DNA of 64,000 bases from Pezizomycotina sp. ARF18 (GCA_002224055.1 AZLU01000077.1:109451-173450); one strand, 5' to 3'. Counted from the first letter of the stretch, positions 14,301-29,572 are shown. Notes: a model not told the origin generated them from the sequence alone. Numbers and translations: made by a program.

Positions 14301-17300
14301 TTTGGCTTATTTGGCGAGTGTTGATGTGTTTTTGATGCAACGGAAAAGTCGAACGTGGATGTGAGGAGGTGATGGTCGTTGGTTGTTGTTTCGCGATGTT
14401 GAACTTTTGTGGTTGGGTAATTCTTTTTGCGATGCTGGCGGGAAAAAATTTTTTTTTTGTGGTCACATTTCCCTGGCTAGAGTTTAGGGCACAGCAACCC
14501 TAACATCGCACAAGAAAATTTTTCTGATGCACGCTATGACCGTGTTATACAACATATTAGGAAATTTCACCTCCACCAATGCAACCTTTGGTTTCTGAGG
14601 ACAAGAAAACAAAAGAAAAATATCCCAGATATTTTGGACCTCAGGATGGTTGGCGATCGATGAGATCGATACGAAGCTATGGCTCTAGCAACAGAGGACC
14701 TATTTAAAAAACGGAAGACTATGGCTATTAAAGCTGTTGAGCAGTGATTCGCTCGAACAATTGAATCAATTTGCCAATTCTGATAAAACATAAGCGCAAT
14801 CGTATAAACATCCTGACATCTTGAATATTCGCGATGAATGTTCCGTAACACACAGACCTATAAGCATCAGTGCACTTGAATCAAACATCCCTATAAATGC
14901 CGACTGCAACTGTTTCTCCTCTAGGCTCGATTGAGCACCTGGTTCTTAATCGAGACACTGTCTATCCAAAGACAAAAGTGACATGCGATTAAATATTCGC
15001 AAATCTTCTCGTTCGCGAAGTTGATGCTTAAATGGCACGAATAGCAACGAATAGAATCTAGTCAAAAGAATGCGGAATAGATTCGATTCAGATTCCATAT
15101 ATCCCACACCTTGTTTCACTCCCCAATCAGTGGCCCCCACGTCTTTCCTGAAGTGTCGTAGGAAGCTACATTGACCAGGGTTGTATCATCTATTTGATAT
15201 ATCTGGTATTTTATGCTATCCGTTATCCGGTACCGTAAGCATTCCAAAATGATAATAATAAGAATAATAATAATAGTACGAAAAGGAGAAACGAAATCTG
15301 TTTATTCTAGGACTCGAAGATAATTGATTACTCGTTAGAGAATAAATGTATACATGTATATATGAGTTTAATTGATTGTAAAATTCTTTGGTGGTGGTTA
15401 CTTCGCTAATTTCGCCCTCTTTGTGTATGGTTGTTGCCAATACAGAAAGAGCTTTTGGTAAATTCTTCCAATAAGCAAGCACCGTATAAGATACTTTCTT
15501 ACGTCTCCACGTTTTTGCAGCATGCTAATTAAACTCTTGGGTCTATATTCAGGGATGTTTCTTCCCGTCTTGCGAAATCAAATTTCCGGGAATCGACCAC
15601 CGGCATATATCAAATTTCGCTCACCATGGTCTGCGTATTCATGGATTTGGGAAGACGCATTCATTTCAAGAACGGAAGAATAACTAAACCGATTGCGATT
15701 ATTCCTTATCGACGCTCTCTAGCTCTTGGTTACAAACAGCCTAGAGTAAATAAGAGTGGCAAGATGCAATTTTCTTCCATCCTTTTTGCCTTCCTATCAG
15801 AGAGAGACGTCGATCTAGGATACCAACCAGGCCCTAGATTCGAATAAGGATACCTTCAGCCTTTCATGACCCTTTCAAGTTATGCATTAGGGAAAAGACT
15901 ACTACATCTCACGAAATTTTTAACTCCGAGACATCCTGAGCTACTCATGGAAACTCGTACTTTTCGGTAGAATCCGATCGAAGATTGAATAACCTGATAT
16001 GGATTTCGCCTTCCACATATGTTAAAAGGTCTAGATCGAGTATCTTCCAATCACGACATAGCCCTGTGAAGCCCCCTAAGGGAAGAAACAACCTCTATGG
16101 GGCAAAAGCAACGCCACCAGGCAGCCAAAAAGCTTAGAACAGGCAGACAAAAAGCTTAGAACTTGAAATAGTCGCGACGAATCTAGGAATGTTCCAATCA
16201 CTAGGCGACTAGCTCACTTTACAATAGAAATTGCCGAGCCGTGTATCTCTTATAAGAATCGTGAATCACATGTAAGTACTGTGCAGCGCCTTGTCGCGAG
16301 TATCGTTTAATGCGACATCAATATGACGGCAGAGCAACCAATGTTTGCATAAGTCTATCCGTTATTTCTAAACACGTCTACGACATATATATATGCGATT
16401 GTTTATCTTCTTATTAGTTGGCCTTTAGTGGAAGCTACTTATTTAAGCATTAGTTTCTGAGCTGTCTTAATAGTTTAGGAGATGTTAAGCAAACATATAT
16501 CTATCGATCAAATCTAGATTGAAACAGCGAAGAAAACGGAGCGCTCTCCATGGTAACATCGTGTGATTGGATATGCAATCTGAAGTTAAGTGCCGACGCC
16601 GGCTATATGAGAAACGAGGCAGTTAGAAACGAAATTAAGCCTTCGACTCAAAGCTACAGTGGGATCCAATTTAGCAAAATCGTATATTGCTCAGTTGAAA
16701 TTAGTATCACGGATACAATCATTCTCAGTGAGAAACAAAGCACACGTCATCGACACAAGTCAAGAAGTGCCGGCTTCATCTCAAAGCCTAATCAATGGCA
16801 CGATAAAGCTAGTTCAATAATCGTTTAGAATTGGCCTCGAAGAGTCTAGGATTGCTTCGTGGTGTAATTTGCGACATAAGTGGCCCATCGAAAGTCTGAA
16901 TAGGGGACAAGGGAAAATATTCATAAATTCGATAGCTATATCCCTTATATTCGAATACTCATTAGTCTATGTAATGAGAGTTGTCAAGATTCAGTGGTAA
17001 ATCAATTAACGATGTGTTTACTTGATGGGTTGCAGACTTCGTACTGCCAGCATTGAAATCCAATATCAAGCGCGCCTCAAACTTGCCTATACCCACTTCA
17101 TCATTTAATTATGTAGTTTCAATACAGCTGTACAGATTCTAAATAGAAATTTGCTCGGATGTGAATAATACACACTAAAATCATACAATATCCATTGCTG
17201 CTTCGACTCAAAACACTGATTCTTCCCTATTCAGATTGCTACTCGATTCTAAGTGATTCAAATATACCGTAAAATTGTACGTGAACATATCACGATATCT

Positions 17301-20300
17301 TTGGTTTATCAGTCCTGTTGCAAGCTTCAATTAATTTATTGGCTTTGATATCAACGTTACCTGCCAGTTCCGCTCTCGGCCGTGCCAAAATACCAACATC
17401 ATCCCAAAAATTCAACCGAAAATCGGCCTCTTGACCTCCATGTACGCCGTCAAACTCTGGCGCGCGCGCCGATCATCCATAACATTTTACAATCGAACGA
17501 ATCTATATATCCCGCCTCCGTCTGCACTCCCCGATTTAGCCTAGATTCATATTTTCGCAGTCTCACAACCAATAGTGCATCTATCTCGATCTCAATATAG
17601 CTATAACATCTTCCCTCTTCTCAACTGTTAACCAAATGAGAAAGGAAGGTTCATAACCCTGTTAACAGGCCGATTACTATACATACAGGCATTAACCCGT
17701 GATTTGAACTAGCTGTAATTTGTAACTTATCCGGTCTCGGATTCCGAGACGGAGAACAAGTAAAAATGCGGGATTTCCTCGAGCTCTGTTACAACCTCCT
17801 TCTCTCAGCATGCTGAGCAACACTAGCTTGCGTAAAAAAATCTCTCGGATGCGGAGTTATATGAATTATTATTATTATTATTTTTTCGCAAATGGGTTTC
17901 GTTTCGCGAAAGCAGCTCCGGAAAAAAACTGTGCGTACTCCGTATTGTTTTATATTACGTTTGAGGAATTAACAATTCGTCGCGGGAGGCTAATATATTA
18001 CGGTACAATAAAGAATAATACGTTCGATTCCGCAATCCTATCTGAAAGTGCATCCCCAGGAAATTTTATTTGTCATCGATAACAGCCCTTCAGACAATCA
18101 CGGAAGGTTTTTTTTGTTTGAAGGTAACAAAAACCTCTGCAATTAGTTCAATTATCTTTTTAGGACATGACACACATGACACACATGACGGTTATTATAT
18201 TAACTGAGGAAATTGTATATTTCACCTTTTGTTAGAGTTTGGAGCGAATAGTCCCAAAAGTGGTATATCGAACCCAGTTTTAGCCCGTGAGACCAATGAC
18301 ATCCTCAGCATATATAAGCAAGTTAAATTCTTTCTAATTAACTCCTCACGATCACCACAGCTGATCACTATTGAGCTATATCGTAGGCAGTATTTTGGCA
18401 AATGTCAATAATAGCAAGAATGTTAATGTATACCTCGGCTGCGACGTTTTAGCTAATGCATAGAAGGGTTTTGAAAAGTGGGGTCACCTCTTTTACTTCC
18501 TTGGAAGAACAAGAAAAAGACGGTTTTTTCTCTTCAAGAGCACAAGACTTTTCTGTTCAAACATTAGCGGTGATAGAAAGAAGATTCTTTGGAACTTACT
18601 CTTGCATCAATAACATCGTTCTGCATGCAAAAGTCAGGTGCGGAGTACCGGGGTGGTATTTTATCCCATCTTTTTCGTCTATTACTCTACAGATCATGAG
18701 TCGAAAATATGACAGTAGTACTGTTAAATAATTTCTCCTCCGCAAAACTACAAGAATTTTGTGCGTCCTTGAGTTAAAAAGCACAAAGCTAGCGATTCGC
18801 GGGATCGCATGAATACAGCGATATCCTTGATATCAATCCGTACTATATCAAAATTCTCCGTGAGAGTCAAAAAGATACAGTGCCTTTTTTTCCAATTTTT
18901 ACCTTTCCTGTACCAGGTTGCATTCTTGCTTTCTGTCAAAGTTTTTGTGGAAGTTAAAAAGAAAATGGCGAATGTAGCAATAATTGTTGAGGGAAGCGAA
19001 GCCGTGGTGATCGATCTGCCTCCCGTTATAAGAGTTTAAAAAAAAAAAAAAAAAAAAAACCGGATAATATGATCCTTTTTGTACAAGTTTGTTATTGACG
19101 AGGGCTTTTGTTGAGCAGGCGAGCGGCGTTAGCTGTTGCAATTTTTATCAAGTTTTTTGTTAGTCGTGTCGCAATTTAAGCCTCTTTTAGACTGGCTCAG
19201 ACTCCTAACGATGATACTTGAACCATAACATTTTTCTTCTGAAAGTTAACAAGCGGCAAGGAAGGTAACGATATGCAATGTTCGGATAGTGGGTCTCGTG
19301 GTCATAGTAGCATCTGTTCCAAATATTCGGGACGACAAGGGATGACCTTCCGGATCAAGGAAAGGAAAAAGCGATGGTCAAGGAGACTGGCAATTTTGAC
19401 ATTGATGATCGTGAAAGAAAAAAGTCTGGAGTAAATATCAAAAAGGATGTCCAGAACATTTTCCCCCACACTTTTTTCGTTCCTCAGACTCAAGATTAAG
19501 TATGGGGAAGGACTCGACGGAGCTAGAAGAAAATTTCGAAGAAAATCAAGGAAGAACCCTCTATGGCCTTTGCATAGCCTAGGTAAAAAAATTATTGTGG
19601 GACTTCACAAAATATCTTGCGATGATCCAGCATGGTAGAGGAAGTGGACGTCCGGCTTCAACCCGATAAGCCCGAGGCCACGCGATTATCAGTAGAATAT
19701 CAATCTTTGAGACGCAACTAGCACTGTCATCGAGATGATTTAAGGGGATTAGTAGAGAAAAATGTTAGGAAAAAACGTATTTTTCGCAGGGAGGGGCTGG
19801 TCAGTTTTCTCGTGATACCGAGCTTAAAACGGTAGCTCGTTTTGAAAGAAGTGTTCTCAAATTGGCATGTGCTTTCCCTCTACCGCTATGTTCTGCGTTC
19901 AACACAGTAAAGAGAAACGCGAGATGGCCAGTTATTAGTTCGTGCATTTCTGCAGCCCGAATTTAAACAAACCATCCCGGAATGATGTCAAAAGAGCGGA
20001 TACTAACTAACGCCTAATACGGTAGTAGTTGACGCGAGAAAGTGGAGAGAGGGGTGCTTGCAAAAAAGAGTAAAGAGAGAATATACGAAGTGCTTCTCGA
20101 AGAAATTACAGAAATGCCCAGAAAACAGATTTTTCTTCTCCTAAAGATTACATTGCAGTTGCTAGTCCCGTTTTTGCATTAGGGTCGTTTCGTCCTTTCT
20201 TCAGTTCACATATTATTATTTTTTTCTCTCGTTTGTTCCTGTTCGCCCCACATCGTACATCACCACGAGAGCAGAAATAGGTAGGTAGTTCTGTAGCTGC

Positions 20301-23300
20301 GCAGATAGTCCTGGCATTAACATTTTTTGGGTTCCACATTCTTTCGTAAATGCCTGAGCAATAAACTGTAGTCTAGTTAGTATTTATCCTGCAAAGAAAA
20401 AAGCCATCAGCTCTAAGCGGTAGCAGGCATATATATCGCGAGGGATTTTATCGCACTTTTTGTGCTCGTGCTTCTTCTTTTTTCTTCTTGGTTTAAGAGA
20501 ACGAATTCCAATCCCAATTCCGAATCTTTTCTCTCAAGTAATAGTTAAATAGACAAGGAAATCAAGAGAACATTATTCGCTGGTCGGAGGTTGCATTTTG
20601 GTCTCCGATTTCTGTAAGCGGGGCCCTTCAGCGACGCTTTTGGGCATCAAAAGCGCTTCTCAACTCGCTCCATCCCGTCAAACTTGGGAGTCGCGAGAAT
20701 AGCACAAGGAAAAGCTATAGCCAGGTTTCATACTTTTTTGATAACTCTCATCTCCTTCCGATCCCGGGGTAAAAAGAGGGCGAAACAAAAAAAAAAAGGT
20801 CCATTGAGTGATCTGTTTGGCCAATTGCAAGAGCGCTTGTTTTGCACTTTTAGGCTGGTTAAGTGTGTTTCCCCACATTCGCCTTTGAAGAAACGGAGGC
20901 AAATCGAAGCAGATTGGAAGTTTTGGAATATCTCGCAAACGAAGAGGCAATCGCCCTTAGTTCCCGCTGCGCGAATGGGAAGGCGCCGATAAGGGTGCAC
21001 ATCCTTTTCTAGCCAATGGATAAGCTTCAGAGCGTAGCCCCTTTTTACTGGACGAGAGCTGGGAGGCACAAGTGGTTGCTTTCCAAATTCCAATTCTCTT
21101 CACAGGAAAGGCACTAAAGGCCGTGCCCGAGTATAAAAAAAATAAGACGATCCCTCATTTGGGTCAACCGGAATCGGGAAGGTAAAAGAACTTTGGCGGC
21201 GGAAAAAAAAAAAAAAAAAAAAAAAACGTGGACTGGCCCATGCGAGCTTTTGCTGTTGATTCATGCGGTGCGCTGCACTTCGCCCCTTTCAAGAAGGAAA
21301 AAAAAAAAAAAAAAGATAAATGATGCTAGCATCATCCCACAGTAACAATAGTATCCGATTCTATTTGCACTCACCCTTCGCTGGCGTTTTTTTCCCGTCT
21401 TGGTAACTGCTTCGCCACCCCGAAAGCCTCAAAAATTTAAAAGCAAAGTTCCCGAGAGCGTTAACCGGGAAGATTCGAGATTCGCAGCGCATCTATGCAT
21501 ATGCAGGCTGCAAGTTCGATTTCGCTACCATTTTGCCAGTAAAAGAGCCTCGTCCTTTTTATATCTCAAACGCGTAAACGCTCGGCCTCTCTCGAATGTC
21601 CTGCGATAGCTTTGCTGCCTTCTGCCCAGGCATGAATCTTCCAAGCGCTTATTACTTCGAGGTTGAAGTGTTTGCAAGCTGCCTGAAAGTTTTATCATGA
21701 GAGTAGGGCGGCCATCACGAGACCTTAAGCGGTTGGAGTTTTCTTCTTTCTTTCTTTTTTTTTTTTTTTTTGTGGTTATTCATACGGCACCGGCATCGCC
21801 GAGTGTTGATCGACGGGAAGAACCAAGTTCGTGGGACACAATGGTCGCGCCAACAAGCATGCTCCCGTCTGGCTCGGGGGCTTGTTGGCCTATTATTAAC
21901 GCTCGCCTGTTGGACGGTGTCGCCAACGTGGCATCTCTTAGGCTGCTCGGAATTCCCAGCGAGAGGTGCCTGGAGCGTGATCGAAAAAATTATTATGTGT
22001 CATTTAGCCAGCAACTACCAACCATAGCTGAAGCTAATCTTGGCGAGCTCATTTTGAAGCTCAGCGCTGCCGCACCATTCCAGAACACTAATAATTTATT
22101 TTCCCCGGCGTCCGTGCTCCGAAACGAAAGGAAATCGTTTTAGGGCCAGGCAGATCCAAGTATCGGAGAGTGCGCAATCCCGAATTTCTCGCTGGTGCCG
22201 CACCGTATTGAAGAAAGAAAATCGTTAACGAAAATGCATTAACACGACCTCATTGTTGATCAAGTGAAGAAAGATCAAAAGTTTTTGAGCAACCTCGTAC
22301 AAATCTCAATTCAAATTAAACGGCTTGCGCCGTCGAATAGCGACAGGGCAAAAAGCGGCAAGGATTTATTCTCTTGACCCCAATTTTGTTTCGTGCGCTC
22401 AATAACAAAGCACAATTGGCGAATGAACGGCATAAGATCACCCGTTATCAAAGTTCCGCGGGGGTTTGTTTTTTTCGTGCTCCCCGTCTTTGCTCCTGGA
22501 GGATCGAAAGCATACTCAGCGGCAGTACGTCCCAACATTAACTAGCCGTGTCCGAAAATAATATCGTACGACTTGTTCCAGGTATCGATTGTCCCAAGAC
22601 CTTGGAGTTGATTTTTCATTCGCGAGATCCTTTTGATTGACTAAGTGAAAAGACTTAGAAAAGGAAAAAAAAAAAAAAAAAAAAGAGGCTATCATGTTCC
22701 AAATCATGGAATACTGTCGAAGTTAAGGTTCGAGTTCCCGGTTGCGGAGTAGCTTGTAGCTAGTAAAACAAGTCAGCTCTGCTAGGTAACGTTCAGGAAC
22801 CATCATGTCCTTGCAGTAAAACGACGAACCTGCTCAGCCAGTAAAATAGCCCGTTTGGACGCACCGAGGGTTACCCATGAAGCAACCCATGTTCAGCATC
22901 AGGTAGCCCAGAGGAGAATCCAGCCAAAACAAAAAGCTCTTTGCGGAGGTGCTAGATATTCGTAACGCGTTTTGTAAGCATGTTCGCCAATGACAAAAAA
23001 GAAAAGAAACTATCCTCAAAGACCTCAACCACCGCTACGTATCCGTCAGAACATTCCATTCGTGCCAGTTTATTTAATATCCCCACGTAATTTCATTTTT
23101 TAGAAGCGATGAGGGTGAGGGAAAGGCTAAAAAGAGCAAGAATTCCCGCCATCGGCTCTCTTCTCATTTCGCCAATTTGCAAACTTGGTCTAAGATGGAG
23201 ATATTATTGAGTTAGCAGTAATGCTGTAGTAGAAAAATCAAAGTAAATCAAATAAAAAGGCGCCGTTCATTTCCAAGGTGCGAGCAGTCAGCATCGCTCA

Positions 23301-24556
23301 ACCAGTCGTTCGTAAAGTCGCTTACGGGTTTGGAAGCTTCGGCTGCAGATCCCAGTTTTAAGGCAAAACCAAGCAAGCAACCATAGGCCGTTGAAAGGAG
23401 CGATTGTTAGTGAATGATATTTAATCGTATGATACTTGTCCTGCTAGCCTTCGTAGGTACAGCTGCGTTGATGTTTTTTTTGTCGATTGTCGTACAATTA
23501 GAGAAGGAAGGTGAAGTCACCGAAAAAAAATAATAATAGTTAAATATCGCGATACAAGAGTAGAGAGGCCAAAAAAAAAAAAAATCTGGTTGCTACTACC
23601 ACTTGAAGGAAAATAAAATAAATTACATCACAAGTCACGACTCAAACTTCATCTTCATCTTCATCTTCCTCATTCACCTCCGTGATAGATTCAGCATCTG
23701 AATAATACTAAAAAGGACAGAAACGGCGTTAAAAGCTCTCGTTCCTTCTCTTGCCTTATTAATGCCTCTTGGTCTCGTGAGAGAGCAAAGATTGCTGTGC
23801 GTGGATTTAGCGCGCTTTTTCCTCCTGTTTTATTTCCGCCTTTCTAATTCGCCATTCGGACCCTCCGTGCCACTGTTTTTTCTAGCCTACAAACCTTCAC
23901 AGAAGGGCGTTTTTTCGCACTATTTTTTCCGTCTCCTCAGGAAGCTTTCCGATTTCCGCCTACCACTAGAGAGCTTGGGGGGAGAAGAAAATATGGGTGG
24001 AAGATAATTCGGTCGGTTTTTTTTTTTTTTTTTTTTTTTCTTTTTTTTTTCTTTATTTTCCACTCCATTTTTCTTTTCTTTTTTTCTTTTCTTCTTTTTC
24101 ACCACTCGCGCTGCAGTTAATTAATACACACAGCCTTGACAGCCATGGAAGGACACAGAAGGGGAATACAACGCCAGCCGGATCCAACAGACTAAGTAGA
24201 ACGGAGACACATGCACGGCGGGACTCTTTTCTTTTTCCTGCGTCCCCCTTCGCAGGAGATGGGTGGACACGCAAGGACACCCCGGCAACCTCTTTCTAGC
24301 GTGGGTACGTACCTATGACATGGGGTATGAAGAAAGAAATGATGGAATGGTCAAATAGCCAAATTTGATATGCCCAGTGTCCACCTTTTCAAGCCTGCGG
24401 TAACAGCCGTATATGAAAGGTGGTTTCCTCAGTTATGAAGGTTTCTTGGGATCTCTTGGGTGACACGGATGTCTTTGACGATAAATGTGCTATAATCTTC
24501 AATTCTATCTATATAGGTGGGCGGCCCTGCCTTCATCCATTCCATTTATTTTAATC

Positions 24557-24588
<32 letters not shown>

Positions 24589-25142
24589 TATTTATTTCAT
24601 TCTATATATATTTGATTTTTCCTTTTTTAAAAAAAGTCCCTTTAAAGAAGCTCACATCTCCTGGACTACCACCCTATTGACTTTTTATAGAACACCCAAG
24701 TTTTCTTTTTGCCCCCGAAGCGGATGTTCTAGAGCCGTATAACTCCTCTTAGGTATCCAAATATATAAATTACTTGGTCTTGTCTTTTTATATTTACACA
24801 GTTTGAGCACGTTCGAGCTTATTTATTTTATTTGATCTCATTAATTCTATTTTATCAAAATATTTATATTGCTCCAGGGTTTCCGTCGTTCATGGTGTAT
24901 ACTTTCGAATCCTTTTTTGCATTTCCGAAACTCACGAGGGAAACCAGACGACATTCCTCGAGGATATTTTCCTGGTCGAAGGAATAATATAGATCCAGGC
25001 TCGAAAACTTACTCCGACGTTCGCAAACGAAAACTTTAAAGCGCAAAGCGGCCAGGGAAAGAGTCTGAGAAAGACCCTTCCCTGACCACCTACAAATAAT
25101 AACTCGACCCTTTCCACCCAAACTCCGAACCCGAGATAAGTC
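14301..25142. other. Long intergenic region without recognised gene
   Basis: Nearly 11 kb contains no frame I can assign to a family. It holds several poly(A/T) tracts: 19038-19059, 21203-21226, about 21755-21771, 22665-22684, 24017-24039 and 24557-24581. A short acidic frame on the minus strand near 23634-23706 ends in EDEDEDEV after an AG acceptor and could be a last exon, but I cannot find its partner exons. Confidence 0.45.
16119..16162. repeat. Tandem 22-bp duplication
   Basis: Two adjacent copies of a 22-base unit ending in CAAAAAGCTTAGAAC differ at one base (GCAGC against GCAGA). No coding sense is apparent. Confidence 0.8.
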
Positions 25143-27367
25143 ATGACGTTCACAACTCGTCGGCGATAGAATTCGTCAACGGCTGCCCGCTGCCGTTTCT
25201 ATCAGCCTCAAAGTACCAACTACTGGCGGATGTGAGTTTTTCCAAAAAGAGAGAAAGAAAATAGGTCATATGATTTCGCAAGCTCTTACTGTCGCAACTG
25301 GCTAACTAAACTATTTTTTTTTTTTTAAATAGATTTGGCCGGCCGACATTGTGTTCCTTTACCTGGCGGATCCAGCGAATGTTGCTTACCTTGCCCTCTA
25401 CAACAATGGGCTTATCCTAATGGTTTGTCAATTAATTATCTATGCGTTATACCTTTTTTTTTTCCTTTTCTTTAGTTTTCCCAGAGCAGACGAGGCTGAC
25501 TTGACATTCTTAAATATTGTTAGATTTTCAGTCTTGGCTAGACGCCGCTTCTTACCTAAACCTCGTCAGCTGCGCTTGCTGTGTATTATTACTGCTTAGT
25601 TTCCTGGTTTACCAGTTTCAGCAACACATCGACATTATTTGAGCGTCAGCTTAGTATTCGCGGTCCTCTTAATGGAACTTGGTTTCGTCGTCCCATTCCG
25701 CCAAGGCCACCACCAGTGCTACAACGATATCACCCCAAATGATATGAAGACGAGCAACATTTGCGCTCTTTCAGGCGCATTCTTGTTGGGAGGTGGTTGG
25801 TGCGTTGTAATGTGGGGTAAGAGCAAGCCGTAAACTGTTTGTCGCCTGTGGGATTTTTCTGACCGATTTCTTTTCAATAGTCTTCCTGCGAGCCCTTTCT
25901 CTGCACCTGCAAATTTGCTGGCAGGTAATTCCTGGCAAGCACTTTTCATCGGATCCCAGGTTGTCGGATGGAGCGTTCCTGCTGGGATGCTCGCCGTTGC
26001 CCTATCAGTTACTGGAGTGTCGTACAGATTTGGAGACACTTGCCATATAAATTCCACAGTTCTCTGGGTAGTTTCTGGGGTGAGTTTACTACTTCTCTCG
26101 AGCATTTCTCTCCTATTGGTGCAAGGCTGAATTAGTGTAACCATCTAACAGGACCGTTGCTCGCCTTCGCCGCCGCCGCTATCGTAATACAATTCGTAAC
26201 TTTAGTTACTGTCTTCAGGTCTACCTTCGAAGTTTATTCGAGGATAAGGCGTCGACGGACAATGCATCGTCTATTCCTTACACCAACAGCTTGGTCTCGG
26301 TATCTTATGGTCAGCTCATCTTACTGTGATACGAACGAATAGAAGCTTCATTACGCGCTGAACTTTCGGCTAACACAGAAACTTGTACAACAGGCCAAGC
26401 ACTACGCAGAATTCGAAGGGTTGTATCACTTCAATGGAGAGGCATCATGGTCGTCATTATTATCATAGCCGACGTCGTCTTCTTCGCAACCGTCTTCCTA
26501 CAGTTCGACTTTACCACGTCAAACACCCCTGAGAACATTAAGGCTGCTATGCCATGGGCCATTTGTCTTGTTGAAAATCGCGGCGACGCCAATGTCTGCA
26601 GGCCCCTCGCTTCCCATTTAACGGTCGGGGAAGGTACGGCCATCGCTACAATCTTTCTGCTCTCATGCAATGGCTTTTGGGTCCTGGTTCTTCTTGGTCA
26701 AACCTCGATTATCGCTGATGGGTCAAGTTTTTCAAAACAAAGTTCCGCCGAAACAGGGACAAGGACGACTTCGTCAGCTATCACGCCGTTCGTGTCCAGG
26801 ACCTTCACCTATCTCCGCTGTTAGGATGTACGAAGAACTCCACTCCAAGACCGACTCGCCCGATTACCAGAAGACCGACTTGTGTAGGGTTCCAACCCGT
26901 GAAATCAACACAAAGGGCTCAAGGAGTGGTGACCATTCGAGCTTCCAAAGTTACGAGATGTCTAGGAGCCCTCAGTCGCACGCTTCCATCATCAACCGCG
27001 AAAGCATCCGGCCTGCGTCTCGGAAGAGGGCTTCGAGCGAGAGGAACTTTTCTGTTAACTTTTCGCTGCCTCCTAAGTCTCCCCGCATCAGTGAGGACCC
27101 TGAGATGGGTTACGGCATTGCCGTAACTATGCCCCTGAAGAACCTTTGCCCGAGCGGCCAAGGTTCCAAAGGTCTGTGACCTCACCAACGCCAACCATGC
27201 ACTCACATACCAGGAGTCTTAGCATTGGCCGAACGAGGGCTGGTAATATCTCCCCAGAGCAGGAAGCTCTAGAACTTAGTCTGGCATCCTCATTGCCCAG
27301 GGGCAGGCCTTACAACTACTACAATAACGGTGGCGTCAAGTACCCGCCCGCGGTAACTCGCGTCTAG
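25143..27367 (+). CDS. Fungal seven-transmembrane receptor (GprM-like)
   Basis: This is a plasma-membrane receptor of the filamentous-fungus GPCR group related to Aspergillus GprM/MG00532, which is predicted to signal through heterotrimeric G proteins. Its ligand is unknown. Segments in order are an N-terminal FVNGCPLPFLSAS, a Cys-rich SSECCLPCPLQQWAYPNG, THRHYLSVSLVFAVLLMELGF, CYNDITPNDMKTSNICALSG, VFLRALSLHLQICWQ, GVSYRFGDTCHINST, AFAAAAIVIQFVTL and LQWRGIMVVIIIIADVVFFAT. A Ser/Arg-rich cytoplasmic tail ends in YPPAVTRV (stop 27365-27367). Introns follow the exon ending at about 25230, after about 25420, and around 25825-25880. Frame slips occur at short T or C runs, for example near 25605 (T) and 27130 (CCCC). 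One TGA in a poorly conserved loop near 26326 is also off frame. The family call is fairly firm; the exact start and splice sites are not. Confidence 0.75.
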
Positions 27368-28428
27368 AGAACTTTTCGGCTATTATCTTTTGAATATTTA
27401 ATTTCCGGTCGTCGAGTATTCCTAGCTTCGACAAACCATTTGTTTCAATTATACCCATGATCTTATCTATATATTTTATACATCTGGCCGGCTCTAGGTG
27501 TCTGCTAGGCACATCGTTCCGACACGATCATTTACGAACGCTCATGACTTTCTACGTTTTCATGAGTTTGTTCACGACTTTATTTGTTCTCTTCTCCATA
27601 TTCGGTGTCGATACCGAGTTTTGTATTGCATTTTTTCCTTTTTTTTTCGTCTTGTTTGCTTAGCGTGGGCCATTGGAGTTTCAAGGCGTTTTGCATTTCC
27701 ATCATTCTCATACCCCATTCTTATTTTTTTTTCTTCTCATGACTGTCAGGTCATGGGATTTGATTTGTATATATTCAAAACCTCCTCCGTCGGAGGGGGT
27801 TTTCGGCGGCTACTTTCCTATCGGCCGTCTGTCCCAGTTTATGGAAGCTGCCCTCGTTGTATAAAACCAAAACAAATAAAAATTTGTATAGATCCTGAAA
27901 ACTACCCTGAGTTAAGGCCGTTTTACGCGAGCGAAACTCTAGAAGTATAGTATATGATCGCATTATCTGACTATCGCGAGTCTTCTACTTTTTCTACTTA
28001 AAGGACGATTACGCGAATTTTGGCTAGTACTGAAGACAATTTCTAAAATAGTCTCTCTAACGACCTTTCTCTACTATAACCTTTTCTTCGGAATTGCAAA
28101 TACTAATATTACTATATTTAACCAGATTTGTAAGTACGATATCATCCTGGCGTCAAATAAACGCTTGCTCCTTAGAAAGGATAGGCAAACAAATGCTCAT
28201 CCTTTATCGATAGTATCGTCGTCAAAAAAACCTGCGAAGAATGTTCCATTAGCATTTCCACCGACGGGAATTTACACAGTATACCAAGATCTGTTCGCAC
28301 TTTTTTTTACAAATTCTTCCCGCTCCGCGAAGTAAGCAATTGCGATTTTCCAAGACATCAAAGATAGGTAAGAAGGATTCTTAATCAAGAGCTCGAAACT
28401 CTTGTCTGCTCCAATTGGCACGGAAAAG

Positions 28429-28430
<2 letters not shown>

Positions 28431-28460
<30 letters not shown>
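28431..28460. repeat. Poly(T) tract, 30 bases
   Basis: Thirty uninterrupted T residues. This is one of a dozen long A/T runs in the intergenic DNA of this window. Confidence 0.95.
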
Positions 28461-28463
<3 letters not shown>

Positions 28464-29572
28464 TCCCAGGTACGGCAAATTTCACAAACGTCAATCTCAC
28501 AACGTAATCAATTTGCACAGCTTCCGATGTATATACCGTTGCACCGCGCAGTGGATTATAACCTCTTGTTCCGGATCATTATTGTGCTTCAAAAATTCCC
28601 CTCGATGTTTTAAGATTTGCTGTGGAGAACAAGGGCCTAAAAGACTAAAACATCGGTAGGAATTGGATTCAACCGCCCAAAATGAAATTTCTTTCACCCT
28701 TCAAAGAGTTCAAGTACCTGTCGATCCTTCACTGGGGGTTTTAAACCCAGAGATAAGTAAAAAAAATATGAGCGTTTAATTTTAATCGCCCCTCAACAAG
28801 TTCCCCCAGTTCTCCACCAAGGGTCCACAAGGGTTGTACTGAGGATATAGTAGGGATGTTGATTCGTGCGCTTTGACCCGACCGCCTTGAGGTATTTTCC
28901 TATTTCTTTATTTTTCTGAGTAAACACCAGGAACCGGAATCTTGAAGTGGAGAATAAACAATTTTCCTTTGGGATAACGACGGAAGTAAATCTTTAGAGA
29001 TGAATGTAACCCTTCTCTATTTGATTTTCTGTGTTCCCCCTTTTTAAGAGTGCTATAGGGTTTCTCGGGAGATTTTATAATAGCTATTCAATCCCTTAGC
29101 TAATTGAATTATTATTACTCGAAGTGTATTGATAACTTATTATTCATGCTCAATAAGCCCCCTCGGAGGTGACCGTTAAAGCTCAATTCCTGCTCTATTG
29201 GCGTGCCGACTCCCCGTTCTTATATTAAAAAATCTTCTGCATAATTTGTGGCACCGATATCGTTACCGTATTGCTATATTATTCGACATTCTAAATTCTT
29301 TTCTATGTAACAATTTTCCGTCCAATCCATGGGTAGAGAGCGAAATCGGTGAGAGAAGTTCCCGGGTTGTTTATTACCTTTTTACCCCAGCCGGGGAAAT
29401 ACATTTCATTTCTTGTTTTTTGTTTTGAGATCCTTATAATCTGATCCGCCGGCAGAAGAGCGGAGCTGCGGAACCTTCTTCATCCCTTGCTTGTTGGATT
29501 ACTACTCAAGTAGGTTTCCACTTCGGAAAATTACATGAGATAGCGCCCGTTGTTTCTTGTCATACCAGAGGT